DNA of 39,564 nt from Burkholderiaceae bacterium (GCA_024710165.1 JANJVG010000073.1:1-39564); one strand, 5' to 3'. Shown: positions 26,479 to 35,249, counted from the first letter of the stretch. The notes: generated by a model from the letters alone, not told the origin. Numbers and translations are program-made.

Positions 26479-26531
26479 CCACAAGACCTACCTGCTGCGA
26501 AGACCGGTGCAGTTTTCGCAGCAGCTTGTGG
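26479..26531. terminator. Hairpin between fabB and the convergent lipoprotein gene
   Basis: CTGCTGCGAA (26492-26501) and TTCGCAGCAG (26515-26524) form a perfect 10-base stem. CCACAAG (26479-26485) and CTTGTGG (26525-26531) extend it. No long T-run follows, but the position between convergent genes suggests a bidirectional terminator. Confidence 0.6.
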
Positions 26532-26544
26532 GCGCAGCAAGCGA

Positions 26545-28464
26545 TCAATAGCCCAGATTGAGCTGGAACACCGCCGTGCTGCCGCTCACCTCGTTACCCA
26601 CCAGCAGCAGGGGTTTGCCATTGGGCGAGTCTTTGGCGGCAATGAAGGCCAGCCCCTCCGGGCCGAGGTCGCCCACCGAGTCCAGGGCCGGTGCGGCAGT
26701 GGCGCTGAACACCGTGCCCCAGTTCTCACGGGTGTTGAGGTAATCCACACGCTGTGGAGCCTTCGGGTCGGTGATGTCGAACACCAGCACGCCCCCCATG
26801 CGCTCCAGGCCCACAAAGGCAAAAGTCTTGCTGCCGATCGTGCCCAGCGCCAGGCCCTCGGGTTCCGGGCCCTTGGCCGAGCTGCGGGCGTCCAGCTTGG
26901 CCGTGGCATCGTGGCCGGTGTTGAAGTAGGTCGAGCAGGCACTATCGCGCTTGGCGCCGAGCTTGCAGGCATCGCTGGCCAAAAACTGCTCGATCGCCGC
27001 GCCCGAATCCCACACCTGCACGCCCTGCGCGTTCCAGATGGAGATGGAGCGCCCGCCATAGGCGTAAAGCTTGTCGTACATCAGGCGGTTGCCGTTGGCG
27101 TTAGCCACCCCCTGGGCGTTGTACCAGACCGGGCTGCCGTCGGCGTGTGTCTGGTAGCCCTGCGTCCAGGAGATCTTCAGGCGGCCCAGCTTGTCGTCGT
27201 CGCGGCAGGTCTTGGGGTCGCCCGCCACGGCGCCGCACCAGGCGAAATGGGCCGGGTTCAGCAGCGCGCCGCCATTGCCCTTGGCCAGTGCAATCAGGTG
27301 GGCAGGCAGATCGTCGTCGGCGCGGCGCAAAAAGCCGTCCTTGTGCACCAGATGTTTGACGCGCCACTCCTCCACAAAGCCCTTGGTCACATCGCCCGGG
27401 CCTTTGGCGCCGTTGCCAAAGTAGGCCGGGGTGCCCTCGCCCCAGGCGCGTGCATCGCCCTCGTTGGCGCTCACCACGTAGGTCTGACCGTCGCCCGCCT
27501 GGTAGGCGGCAATGGCATCGGGCTGGTACATGCCCAGCACATTCGGGGCTGTGGCGATCTGGATGACCGGGTTCTTGCCGTCGCTGTCGGCCACGTCCAG
27601 CGCGTTCGCCGCGAGGCCGTGGTCCTTGTAGCCCAGCGGCACGATATCGGTGACGGTGGCCTTGGCCAGGTCCACGATCGCCAGGGCATTGTTCTCCTGC
27701 AGCGACACCCAGGCCGTCTTGCCATCGGGCGATACCGCAATGTATTCCGGCTCCAGGTCCTGGGCCACGGTGGCCTTGCCCGTGCCATCCGCAGACGGCC
27801 CCAACAGGCGCACCCCCTTGGCGGCCAGCTCGGCCGCGCGGCCATTGAAGGCCTTGAAATCGGCCGTGCGGACCGTGGGGCGTGAGGGGGTACTCACATC
27901 CACCAGGCTGATCGAGCCCTCGGGGTCGCTCTGGTAGTCGTCGCTGGGCTCGGCCTCGTTGGCCACCAGCACCGTCTTTCCATCGGGAGTGAAAACCAGC
28001 ATGTCCGGCAGGGCGCCGACCGGCACCGAACCCAGCAACTGCAGGTCGGCGGCCCGGTACAGGGCCACGCGGCCCGCATCGGTCTTGGGCTGTGCCTGGA
28101 TGGCAATGGCCACCAGGCCTTTTTGCACGGCCACGCTGTTGACCTCGCCACGGGCCAGCACGCTGGTGCCGTCCACTTCGCCCACCTTCCGGGGCTTCTT
28201 GGGGTCGCTCAGATCCAGCACATCGAGCTTGCCCGACTGCGCATTGACCACAAAAGCGCGCCGGGAGGCCGCATCAAATGCCGGGATTTCTGCGGCACTC
28301 TGCAGGAACACACCCGAGGAATACCCGCCGATCTTCTCCAGCTGGAGCGAGACGGGCGAGCGTTCGGCCTCGTCATCGCTCCCGCCACAGGCAGAAAGGG
28401 CGGCCACAGCAACCAGGGAAAGGCAGAAAAGCTGCCGACGGGAGGAAGTGAACAAGGAAGTCAT
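26545..28464 (-). CDS. Choice-of-anchor I family lipoprotein
   Basis: The 639-residue product begins with a lipoprotein signal (LSACGG, modified cysteine at residue 26) and then has repeated beta-propeller-like blades (VFTPDGKTVLVANEAEPSDD, IAVSPDGKTAWVSLQENNAL, YVVSANEGDARAW). This pattern matches the 'choice-of-anchor I' family, whose members are extracellular or periplasmic and are sometimes labelled alkaline phosphatases; the activity is not settled. I chose the ATG at 28464 because it gives a clean lipoprotein signal; no ribosome-binding site is clear. A Pho-box-like sequence lies upstream. Divergent from glyQ. Confidence 0.82.
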   Translation of the reverse strand: MTSLFTSSRRQLFCLSLVAVAALSACGGSDDEAERSPVSLQLEKIGGYSSGVFLQSAAEIPAFDAASRRAFVVNAQSGKLDVLDLSDPKKPRKVGEVDGTSVLARGEVNSVAVQKGLVAIAIQAQPKTDAGRVALYRAADLQLLGSVPVGALPDMLVFTPDGKTVLVANEAEPSDDYQSDPEGSISLVDVSTPSRPTVRTADFKAFNGRAAELAAKGVRLLGPSADGTGKATVAQDLEPEYIAVSPDGKTAWVSLQENNALAIVDLAKATVTDIVPLGYKDHGLAANALDVADSDGKNPVIQIATAPNVLGMYQPDAIAAYQAGDGQTYVVSANEGDARAWGEGTPAYFGNGAKGPGDVTKGFVEEWRVKHLVHKDGFLRRADDDLPAHLIALAKGNGGALLNPAHFAWCGAVAGDPKTCRDDDKLGRLKISWTQGYQTHADGSPVWYNAQGVANANGNRLMYDKLYAYGGRSISIWNAQGVQVWDSGAAIEQFLASDACKLGAKRDSACSTYFNTGHDATAKLDARSSAKGPEPEGLALGTIGSKTFAFVGLERMGGVLVFDITDPKAPQRVDYLNTRENWGTVFSATAAPALDSVGDLGPEGLAFIAAKDSPNGKPLLLVGNEVSGSTAVFQLNLGY

Positions 28465-28520
28465 GCGTGGGGGTCGTAAACGATGAAATAAAGCGGGAAC
28501 CCGCATTGAATGTCACGACC

Positions 28521-28538
28521 ATGACGGATTTGTGAAGG
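28521..28538 (-). promoter_or_regulatory. Possible Pho box
   Basis: On the minus strand the sequence reads CCTTCAC, AAAT, CCGTCAT: two 7-base units separated by an AT-rich 4-base spacer. It matches the PhoB consensus CTGTCAC-N4-CTGTCAT at 11 of 14 positions. It lies 57 bases upstream of the lipoprotein gene start. No strong -10 follows at the expected distance. Confidence 0.35.
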
Positions 28539-28608
28539 TGTGCGGTGGCCGGTGCGTGCAAGCGGCCTCCGCTGGCGCCACATGTCTGCCTCGCCGCAGG
28601 CGGCACCG

Positions 28609-28614
28609 TAAAAT
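28609..28614 (+). promoter_or_regulatory. -10 element for glyQ
   Basis: TAAAAT lies 77 bases upstream of the glyQ ATG; the -35 region is weak. The rest of the 226-base divergent gap holds only the possible Pho box. Confidence 0.35.
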
Positions 28615-28690
28615 CACCGTTTGCGCAGCGCGGACTGCCCCCTCTCCTTCATCGGCGCAGGCCCGGCCTGCGGCAAGCCAGAATCGATAC

Positions 28691-29611
28691 ATGCTGACCT
28701 TCCAACAAATCATCCTCAAGCTCCAGACCTACTGGGACGCCCAGGGCTGCGCGCTGTTACAGCCCTACGACATGGAAGTGGGCGCGGGCACCTCGCACAC
28801 CGCCACCTTCCTGCGCGCTATCGGCCCCGAGCCCTGGAAGGCTGCTTACGTGCAGCCCAGCCGCCGCCCCAAGGACGGCCGCTACGGCGAGAACCCCAAC
28901 CGCCTGCAGCACTACTACCAGTACCAGGTGGTGCTCAAGCCCGCGCCGAGCAATATCCTGGAGCTGTACCTGGGATCGCTCGAAGCGCTGGGCTTCGATC
29001 TGAAAAAGAACGACATCCGCTTCGTCGAGGACGACTGGGAGAACCCCACGCTGGGCGCCTGGGGCCTGGGCTGGGAGGTCTGGCTCAACGGCATGGAAGT
29101 CACGCAGTTCACCTACTTCCAGCAGGTGGGCGGCATCGACTGCAAGCCCGCCACGGGCGAGATCACCTACGGCCTGGAGCGCCTGGCCATGTACCTGCAG
29201 GGCGTGGACAACGTCTACAACTTGGTCTGGACCGAGGGCGCGGACGGCAGCAAGCTGACCTACGGCGACGTCTACAAGCAGAACGAGGTGGAACAGTCCA
29301 CCTACAACTTCGAGCACAGCGACGCCGACTTCCTGTTCACCGCCTTCAATTCGCATGAAAAGCAGGCCAGGCACCTGATGGAGCAGCAGCTCGCACTGCC
29401 CGCCTACGAGCAGGTGCTCAAGGCGGCGCACAGCTTCAACTTGCTGGACGCGCGCGGCGCGATCTCCGTCACCGAGCGCGCCGCCTACATCGGCCGCATC
29501 CGCAACCTGGCCCGCGCCGTGGCCCAGAGCTACTACGAAAGCCGCGAACGCCTCGGCTTTCCCATGGCGCCGCGCGAGTGGGTCGAAAAAATCACCAAGA
29601 AGGCCGCCTGA
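28691..29611 (+). CDS. glyQ: Glycine--tRNA ligase, alpha subunit
   Basis: GlyQ is the catalytic subunit of the bacterial alpha2-beta2 glycyl-tRNA synthetase. The 306-residue product is typical in length and has class II features in [19 protein letters not shown] and [19 protein letters not shown]. The ATG at 28691 ([12 protein letters not shown]) is the standard start; the frame is open upstream without similarity. It lies 18 bases upstream of glyS and heads a probable operon. Confidence 0.98.
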   Translation: MLTFQQIILKLQTYWDAQGCALLQPYDMEVGAGTSHTATFLRAIGPEPWKAAYVQPSRRPKDGRYGENPNRLQHYYQYQVVLKPAPSNILELYLGSLEALGFDLKKNDIRFVEDDWENPTLGAWGLGWEVWLNGMEVTQFTYFQQVGGIDCKPATGEITYGLERLAMYLQGVDNVYNLVWTEGADGSKLTYGDVYKQNEVEQSTYNFEHSDADFLFTAFNSHEKQARHLMEQQLALPAYEQVLKAAHSFNLLDARGAISVTERAAYIGRIRNLARAVAQSYYESRERLGFPMAPREWVEKITKKAA

Positions 29612-29629
29612 GCGCAGGAACCCCACACC

Positions 29630-31771
29630 ATGACGACGCAAAACCTTCTCGTTGAATTGTTTGTTGAAGAGCTGCCCCCGAAAGCGCTCCAGAAGCTCGG
29701 CGATGCCTTTGCCCAAGTGCTGTTCGATCAGCTCAAGGCCCAGGGCCTGGTCGGCCAGGATTCTGGCGTGACGGCGTTTGCCTCGCCGCGCCGCCTGGCC
29801 GCCCATGTGAGCCATATCTGGCTCAAGGCCGAGGACAAGGCCGTGCAGCAGAAGCTCATGCCCGTGAGTGTGGGCCTGAATGCCGAAGGGCAGGCCACGC
29901 CGGCTCTGCTGAAAAAACTGCAGGCGCTGGGCGCTGACCTGTCCGACCCCGCCGCCGCCGTGGCCGCGCTCAAGCGCGCCCCCGACGGCAAGGCCGAGGC
30001 GCTGTTCTACGACAGCCTGGTGACCGGCGCCACACTCGACACCGGCCTGCAGAAGGCCCTGGACGAGGCCATTACCAAGCTGCCCATCCCCAAGGTGATG
30101 AGCTACCAGCTGGAGACCGATTGCGAGCTGCCCGGCTGGAGCAGCGTGCACTTCGTGCGCCCGGCGCATGGCCTGGTCGCGCTGCACGGCAGCACCGTGG
30201 TGCCCGTCAAGGCGCTGGGTTTGAAGGCCGGCAACACCACCACCGGGCACCGCTTCGAGGCCGCCAAGCCCACGGTGGTGCTGGCCCATGCCGACCAGTA
30301 CTCCGACACCCTGGCACGCGACGGCGCCGTGATCGCCAGCTTTGCCGAGCGCAAGGCCGAGATCGCCCGCCAGCTCGCCGCGGCCGCCGCCCGCGTGGGC
30401 GGCGGCGCACGCCCCATCGAGGACGAGGCACTGCTCGACGAGGTGACGGCCCTGGTCGAGCGCCCCAACGTGCTGGTCTGCGAGTTCGAGGAGCAGTTCC
30501 TCGGCGTGCCGCAGGAATGCCTCATCCTCACGATGAAGGCCAACCAGAAGTACTTCCCGCTGCTCGACGCGGCGGGCAAGCTGACGAACAAGTTCCTGGT
30601 GGTGAGCAACATCAACCCCGAAGACGCGAGCTTCGTCATCGGCGGCAACGAGCGCGTGGTGCGCCCGCGCCTGGCCGATGCCAAGTTCTTCTTCGACCAG
30701 GACCGCAAGAAGACGCTAGCCTCGCGCGTGGACAGCCTCGGCAAGGTGGTCTATCACAACAAGCTTGGCACGCAGGGCGAGCGCGTGGAGCGTGTCAGGT
30801 CCATCGCCAACGCCATTGCCACGCAGCTGGGGGATGCCCAGCTTGTGCAGCAGGCCGACCAGGCCGCGCTGCTGGCCAAGACCGACCTCGTGACCGACAT
30901 GGTGGGTGAGTTCCCCGAGCTGCAAGGCACCATGGGCCGCTACTACGCGCTCAACGACGGTCTGGCTGCCGAGGTGGCCGACGCCATCGAGGACCACTAC
31001 AAGCCCCGCTTTGCGGGCGACGAGTTGCCGCGCAACATGGCCGGTGTGGTGGTGGCGCTGGCCGACAAGCTCGAAACGCTGGTGGGCATGTTCGGTATCG
31101 GCAACCTGCCCACGGGCGACCGCGACCCGTTTGCGCTGCGCCGCCATGCGCTGGGCGTGATCCGCATGCTGGTCGAAAAGAACCTGTCGCTGGATCTGCA
31201 GGCCTTGCTGCAGAGCGCTGTGCCCGCGTTTGGCGACAAGATCCAGAATGCCACGGCGCAACTAGCCGATTTCATCTACGACCGCCTCGCCGGCAGCCTG
31301 CGCGAGCAGGGCTACAGCGCGCAAGAGGTCGATGCCGTGCTGGCCCTGCGCCCGCAGCGCCTGGCGCTGGTTGAAAAGCAACTCGCGGCCGTGCGCGCCT
31401 TTGCCCAGCTCCCCGAGAGCCCGGCCCTGGCAGCGGCCAACAAGCGCGTGGGCAACATCCTGAAAAAGGCCGAGATCGAGGGTCCCGTCGATGCCCACGT
31501 CAACCCCGCCTTGCTGCAGGAGCAGGCCGAAAAAGACCTCTACGCCGCGCTGCAGCGCTTCGTGCCCGAGGCCAATGCGCAGTTTGCGGCGGGCGACTAC
31601 ACAGCCAGCCTGCAGACGCTGGCGGTGCTGCGTGCGCCGGTCGACGCGTTCTTTGACGACGTGATGGTCAACGCCGAGCAGCTCGACCTGCGCCTGAATC
31701 GCCAAGGCCTGCTCAAAATCCTGCACGACGCCATGAACCGCGTGGCCGACCTCTCGCGCCTGGCCGCCTGA
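29630..31771 (+). CDS. glyS: Glycine--tRNA ligase, beta subunit
   Basis: GlyS binds tRNA-Gly and completes the synthetase with GlyQ. The 713-residue product begins NLLVELFVEELPPKAL, contains the HD-like and core segments (GEFPELQGTMGRYYA, GIGNLPTGDRDPFALRRHALG) and ends with the anticodon-binding helical domain (about residues 580-713, with FFDDVMVNAE). It is complete. The next gene starts 22 bases on. Confidence 0.98.
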   Translation: MTTQNLLVELFVEELPPKALQKLGDAFAQVLFDQLKAQGLVGQDSGVTAFASPRRLAAHVSHIWLKAEDKAVQQKLMPVSVGLNAEGQATPALLKKLQALGADLSDPAAAVAALKRAPDGKAEALFYDSLVTGATLDTGLQKALDEAITKLPIPKVMSYQLETDCELPGWSSVHFVRPAHGLVALHGSTVVPVKALGLKAGNTTTGHRFEAAKPTVVLAHADQYSDTLARDGAVIASFAERKAEIARQLAAAAARVGGGARPIEDEALLDEVTALVERPNVLVCEFEEQFLGVPQECLILTMKANQKYFPLLDAAGKLTNKFLVVSNINPEDASFVIGGNERVVRPRLADAKFFFDQDRKKTLASRVDSLGKVVYHNKLGTQGERVERVRSIANAIATQLGDAQLVQQADQAALLAKTDLVTDMVGEFPELQGTMGRYYALNDGLAAEVADAIEDHYKPRFAGDELPRNMAGVVVALADKLETLVGMFGIGNLPTGDRDPFALRRHALGVIRMLVEKNLSLDLQALLQSAVPAFGDKIQNATAQLADFIYDRLAGSLREQGYSAQEVDAVLALRPQRLALVEKQLAAVRAFAQLPESPALAAANKRVGNILKKAEIEGPVDAHVNPALLQEQAEKDLYAALQRFVPEANAQFAAGDYTASLQTLAVLRAPVDAFFDDVMVNAEQLDLRLNRQGLLKILHDAMNRVADLSRLAA

Positions 31772-31793
31772 GCCCTGGCAGGTGCCGCCACGC

Positions 31794-32411
31794 ATGTCTG
31801 CATCCCCTGATACGGACGCCGCACCGGCCGTGGTGCAGCGCACGGCCTGGTGGCTGTTTGCTCCTCCGGCCGGGCTGGCTGCGCTGCGCTGGTTGCTGCA
31901 GTGGCAGTCCGAGCGCGCAGCGCCATCCCCTGCGCTGCCGCTCCAGCCCCTGGCAGAAGGGGGCACCCTGATGACCGCGCTCATGCCCCTGTTCTGGGGC
32001 GTGGGGGTGTTGCTGGTGCTGGCCCTGGGCATTGCGGGCGCCATGCGCCGCTGGGGCGGGACGCGGGTGCGCCAAATATTGCTCTGGGCCTGGGCGCTGC
32101 TGTGCCTGGCGGGCAGCGCGGCACTGCTGGCGGGCCATCTCAACCGTCAGGCGCTGCAGCCGCTGGCCCCGGTGCAGGCCCAGGTGCTGGGCAGCCGCCC
32201 CCGGCCACCGAGCCTGCACTCCGTGGGCGGCACCGAGCTGGTGCTGCGCCTGGACGGGGTCGATGCCGTGCAGCACATCGTCCTCAACGACCCCCAGGCC
32301 GCCCGATGGACGCCTGGCCAGCGCATCCAGCTGCAGCGGGCGCACGGCCGCTTCGGCGGTGTCTTCGTCACGCACTGGCAGGCCGAACCGGCCACAGCGC
32401 CGAATCTTTGA
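31794..32411 (+). CDS. Membrane protein of unknown function in the glyQS-gmhB cluster
   Basis: The 205-residue protein has three likely membrane helices (about residues 20-36, 62-84 and 92-114) and a C-terminal soluble domain (about 115-205) with GGTELVLRLDGVDAV and WTPGQRIQLQRAHGRFGG. I do not recognise a family. I chose the ATG at 31794; an in-frame GTG lies four codons upstream. Its position suggests co-transcription with glyS. Confidence 0.7.
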   Translation: MSASPDTDAAPAVVQRTAWWLFAPPAGLAALRWLLQWQSERAAPSPALPLQPLAEGGTLMTALMPLFWGVGVLLVLALGIAGAMRRWGGTRVRQILLWAWALLCLAGSAALLAGHLNRQALQPLAPVQAQVLGSRPRPPSLHSVGGTELVLRLDGVDAVQHIVLNDPQAARWTPGQRIQLQRAHGRFGGVFVTHWQAEPATAPNL

Positions 32412-32415
32412 TAAT
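32410..32415 (+). promoter_or_regulatory. -10-like element just before the gmhB-like start
   Basis: GATAAT ends six bases before the ATG at 32422, with GCCCCC between and no ribosome-binding site. The -35 position is poor. It suggests an internal, leaderless start within the operon. Confidence 0.4.
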
Positions 32416-32421
32416 GCCCCC

Positions 32422-32991
32422 ATGAAAATCGTCATCCTGAACCGCGACGGCACCATCAATGCCCTGGGCAGCGATGACTACGTTGCCTCGCCCGACGACT
32501 GGGTGGCCCTGCCCGGCGCCCTTGAAGCGATCTCCCGGCTCAACCGCGCCGGCTGGCACGTGGTGGTGGCCTCCAACCAGCCCGGGCTGGGGCGGGGCAT
32601 GATCGACATGGCCACCTTCAACGCCATCCACGCCAAAATGCACCGCCAGCTGGCCGCCGTGGGCGGGCGCATCGACGCGGTGTTCTACTGCCCGCACGCC
32701 CCCGACGAGGCCTGCACCTGCCGCAAACCGGCCCCCGGCCTGCTCGAGCAAATCTGCGATCGCTACGGCGTCGACGGCAAAGACACCCAGGTCGCAGGCA
32801 ACTGCCTCGTGCACCTGCAGGCGGGCGCAGCCATCGGCGCCCAGCTGCACCTGCTGTGCACCGGTGAATCGGCCGGCATGGCACCCGGCCAGCCCCTGCC
32901 GCCCGGCTGGCCCGAGGGCGTGCGCGTCCACGCCGACCTGGCCGCGTTTGCCGACCAGCTGCTGCGCAAGGTCGCAGCCCCCTCTGCCTGA
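32422..32991 (+). CDS. gmhB: GmhB-like HAD protein lacking catalytic aspartates
   Basis: GmhB removes the 7-phosphate from D-glycero-D-manno-heptose 1,7-bisphosphate for lipopolysaccharide. The 189-residue product matches the family in length, with SNQPGLGRGM (motif II), the zinc site C90-P-H-(5)-C98-T-C100 and Lys102 (motif III). However, the nucleophile motif is LNRDGTIN: Asn7 (AAC) stands where an aspartate is expected, leaving only Asp9. The motif IV region reads AGNCLVHLQAG where VGDSLRDLQAG is usual, so its two aspartates are absent too. The frame is intact, so this looks like a pseudo-enzyme or a relative with another role. Start at 32422 follows GATAAT. Confidence 0.85.
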   Translation: MKIVILNRDGTINALGSDDYVASPDDWVALPGALEAISRLNRAGWHVVVASNQPGLGRGMIDMATFNAIHAKMHRQLAAVGGRIDAVFYCPHAPDEACTCRKPAPGLLEQICDRYGVDGKDTQVAGNCLVHLQAGAAIGAQLHLLCTGESAGMAPGQPLPPGWPEGVRVHADLAAFADQLLRKVAAPSA

Positions 32992-33003
32992 GCGGCCGCA
33001 CCC

Positions 33004-33942
33004 ATGTTGCAGCCGCTCGTGCAACTGGCCCTGGACCTGTTCGACCCCCCGCAGCCTCCAGCGGCCGCACCGCAAAAAAACAAGTCAAATACGCCTCTAG
33101 CCCTTGATGGTCAAGCACAAGCAGCTACTCAAATCGTAGCAAATAGGACGGTGAAAACCGCGCCCTGGCACACCCTGCAGGCGCCTGTGGCCTTCCGTCA
33201 CCCCCAGGCGAGCCATGAAGTGGTGCTGGGGCACGCCGTCGTCGGCTATGCACTGCAGCGCGCGCGGCGGCGCAGCATCGGCTTTACGGTCGGGGCCGAC
33301 GGGCTCTCCGTCCGCGCGCCCACCTGGGTGCCGCTCGCGGCGGTGGACGACGCGCTGCGCGAAAAATCCGGCTGGATCCTGCGCAAACTCGGCGAGGCGC
33401 GCGAACGCCAGCAGCGCCTGGAACACACCCGCATCCTCTGGCAGAACGGCGCTGTGCTGCCCTACCTGGGTGCGCCGCTGCAGGTGGTGCTGGACCCCGC
33501 TGCCAGCGTGGCCGGTACGCTGCACCGGGCTGGCGAAGCCGCCAGTGCGGCGCAGCACCTGCACATCGGGCTGCCCGCTGCGGCCCGGCCCGAGCAGATT
33601 CGCGACGCCGTGCAGGCCTGGCTCATGCGCCGCGCACGCCAGCACTTCACCGAGCGGCTCAACCACTTCGCGCCCCAGCTCAACGTGCGCTGGAGCCGCC
33701 TGCGCCTCTCCAGCGCCCAGACGCGCTGGGGCAGCGCACGCGCCGACGGCTCCATCAGCCTCAACTGGCGCCTGCTGCACTACCTGCCCGCCGTGATCGA
33801 CTACGTGGTCGTGCACGAACTGGCACACCTGCGCGTCATGGACCACAGCCCCCGCTTCTGGGACACCGTGCGCACCGTGGTGCCCGACTACCCCACCCTG
33901 CGTCGCCACCTGCACGAAGAACCCGCGCCCCTGTGGGCTTGA
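33004..33942 (+). CDS. YgjP-like (DUF45) metallopeptidase
   Basis: The 312-residue product has an N-terminal domain with RRSIGFTVGADGLSVRAPTW and a C-terminal zinc-peptidase domain: RWGSARADGSISLNWRL and VVHELAHLRVMDHSPRFW, with the HELAH zinc motif and the downstream HSPRFW histidine. This is the YgjP/DUF45 family; E. coli YgjP is not well understood. Residues about 24-48 are encoded by a family A repeat in what looks like a flexible region. It lies 12 bases after the gmhB-like gene; in related genomes an acyltransferase gene often sits between. Confidence 0.88.
   Translation: MLQPLVQLALDLFDPPQPPAAAPQKNKSNTPLALDGQAQAATQIVANRTVKTAPWHTLQAPVAFRHPQASHEVVLGHAVVGYALQRARRRSIGFTVGADGLSVRAPTWVPLAAVDDALREKSGWILRKLGEARERQQRLEHTRILWQNGAVLPYLGAPLQVVLDPAASVAGTLHRAGEAASAAQHLHIGLPAAARPEQIRDAVQAWLMRRARQHFTERLNHFAPQLNVRWSRLRLSSAQTRWGSARADGSISLNWRLLHYLPAVIDYVVVHELAHLRVMDHSPRFWDTVRTVVPDYPTLRRHLHEEPAPLWA
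33072..33147 (+). repeat. Repeat family A copy inside the YgjP-like gene
   Basis: GCAAAAAAACAAGTCAAATAC, CTCTAGCCCTTGATGG, TCAAGCACAAGCAGCTACTC and AAATCGTAGCAAATAGG follow the family pattern. The CTCTAGCCCTTGATGG block is identical to the one in lnt. It encodes residues about 24-48 in frame (PLALDGQAQAATQIVA). Confidence 0.7.
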
Positions 33943-33947
33943 ATGCC

Positions 33948-34015
33948 GCAAAAAAGATAGCTACTGGCGCAATGAAAACGGGCGCAGGGGGCTGTTTTGG
34001 CTGATATTTTGTACG
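33948..34015 (+). repeat. Repeat family A copy downstream of the YgjP-like gene
   Basis: AAAAAAGATAGCTACTGGCGCA, an AATGAAAACGGGCGCAGGGGG core and CTGTTTTGGCTGATATTTTG match the family ends. It fills most of the 194-base gap before the persulfide dioxygenase gene; the rest shows no gene. Confidence 0.6.
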
Positions 34016-34136
34016 CACGGCAACGACGCATGCAGGCCAGCCGGCTACCCGCGCACCACCGATGCCCCTGATTCCCGAGTCCGACAGGCTCCTGGGCCAG
34101 AATCGGCAAGCTTCCGCACTGCATGAACCAGCCACC

Positions 34137-35249
34137 ATGATCCCCCTGCAACTCTTCGACCCCGCCTCCAGCAGCTACACCTACCTCCTGCACGACCCCG
34201 CCACGCGCGAGGCGCTCATCATCGACCCGGTGGACGCCCAGATCGAACGCGACCTGGCCGTACTGCAGGCCCAAGGCCTCACCCTGCGCTGGGCCGTGGA
34301 AACGCACAACCACGCAGACCACATCACCAGCGCCGGCCTGCTGGCCGAACACACCGGCGCGCGCACCGCGGCCCCGGCCGGCTGCGGCATCGGCACCGCC
34401 AGCCTGCAGCTGGCGCCGGGCGACACGCTGGCCTTCGGCGGCGAGCGCCTCAGCGCCCTGGCCACCCCCGGCCACACGGCGGGCAGCCTGTCGTACCTAT
34501 GGCGCGGCCATGTGTTCACGGGCGATGCCCTGCTCATCAACGGCTGCGGCCGCACCGATTTCCAGTCGGGCAGCGCCCGGCAGCTTTACCACAGCATCAC
34601 CCAGGTACTGTTTGCCCTGCCGCCCGACACCACCGTCTGGCCCGGGCACGACTACCACGGACGCGGCCATTCGACCATCGGCGCCGAAAAGGCCGGCAAC
34701 GCCCGCGTGGCCGGGCGCAGCGAGGCCGAGTTTGTGGCGCTGATGGAAGGGCTGCACCTGCCACCCCCCGAACGCATGGGCGAGGCCGTGCCCGCCAACC
34801 AGACATCCGGCCTGCGCCACGATGCCGGCGCCTGCGGCCAGCCCCAGCCACGCGCGGCCCAGGGCTACGCGGGCGATGTGCCGCCGGTGCTGGCCTGGCA
34901 ATGGGTGCAGGCCGGAGAGGCGGTGCTGGTCGATGTGCGCAGCGACGCCGAACGCGCCTGGGTGGGCGAAGTGCCCGGCGCCGTGCCCGTGCCCTGGAAG
35001 CAATGGCCCGGCATGGCCATGAACCCCGACTTCGATGCACAGCTGCTCGCCGCTGTGCCGCCCGGCCGCAAAGCCGTGCTGCTGTGCCGCAGCGGCGTAC
35101 GCTCGGTCGCCGCAGCGCAACGCGCCACGGCGTTGGGGCTGCAAGCCTGGAACGTGCTCGAAGGCTTCGAAGGCGACCCCGACCAGCACGCCCACCGCGG
35201 CCAGCGCGGTGGCTGGCGCTTGCGCGGGCTGCCGTGGCGGCAAGGGTAG
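34137..35249 (+). CDS. Persulfide dioxygenase-rhodanese fusion
   Basis: The 370-residue protein joins an ETHE1-type persulfide dioxygenase (residues 1-240) to a rhodanese domain (about 250-370). The first has iron ligands in ETHNHADHITS (His57, His59, Asp61, His62), ATPGHTAGS (His113), FTGDALLINGCGRTDFQ (Asp130) and WPGHDYHG (His171). The second has the active-site loop LLCRSGVRS (Cys317). Such fusions oxidise glutathione persulfide and link sulfite to thiosulfate, detoxifying sulfide. I chose the ATG at 34137 (MIPLQLFDPASSSY). It converges on the Bug gene with 26 bases between. Confidence 0.92.
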   Translation: MIPLQLFDPASSSYTYLLHDPATREALIIDPVDAQIERDLAVLQAQGLTLRWAVETHNHADHITSAGLLAEHTGARTAAPAGCGIGTASLQLAPGDTLAFGGERLSALATPGHTAGSLSYLWRGHVFTGDALLINGCGRTDFQSGSARQLYHSITQVLFALPPDTTVWPGHDYHGRGHSTIGAEKAGNARVAGRSEAEFVALMEGLHLPPPERMGEAVPANQTSGLRHDAGACGQPQPRAAQGYAGDVPPVLAWQWVQAGEAVLVDVRSDAERAWVGEVPGAVPVPWKQWPGMAMNPDFDAQLLAAVPPGRKAVLLCRSGVRSVAAAQRATALGLQAWNVLEGFEGDPDQHAHRGQRGGWRLRGLPWRQG

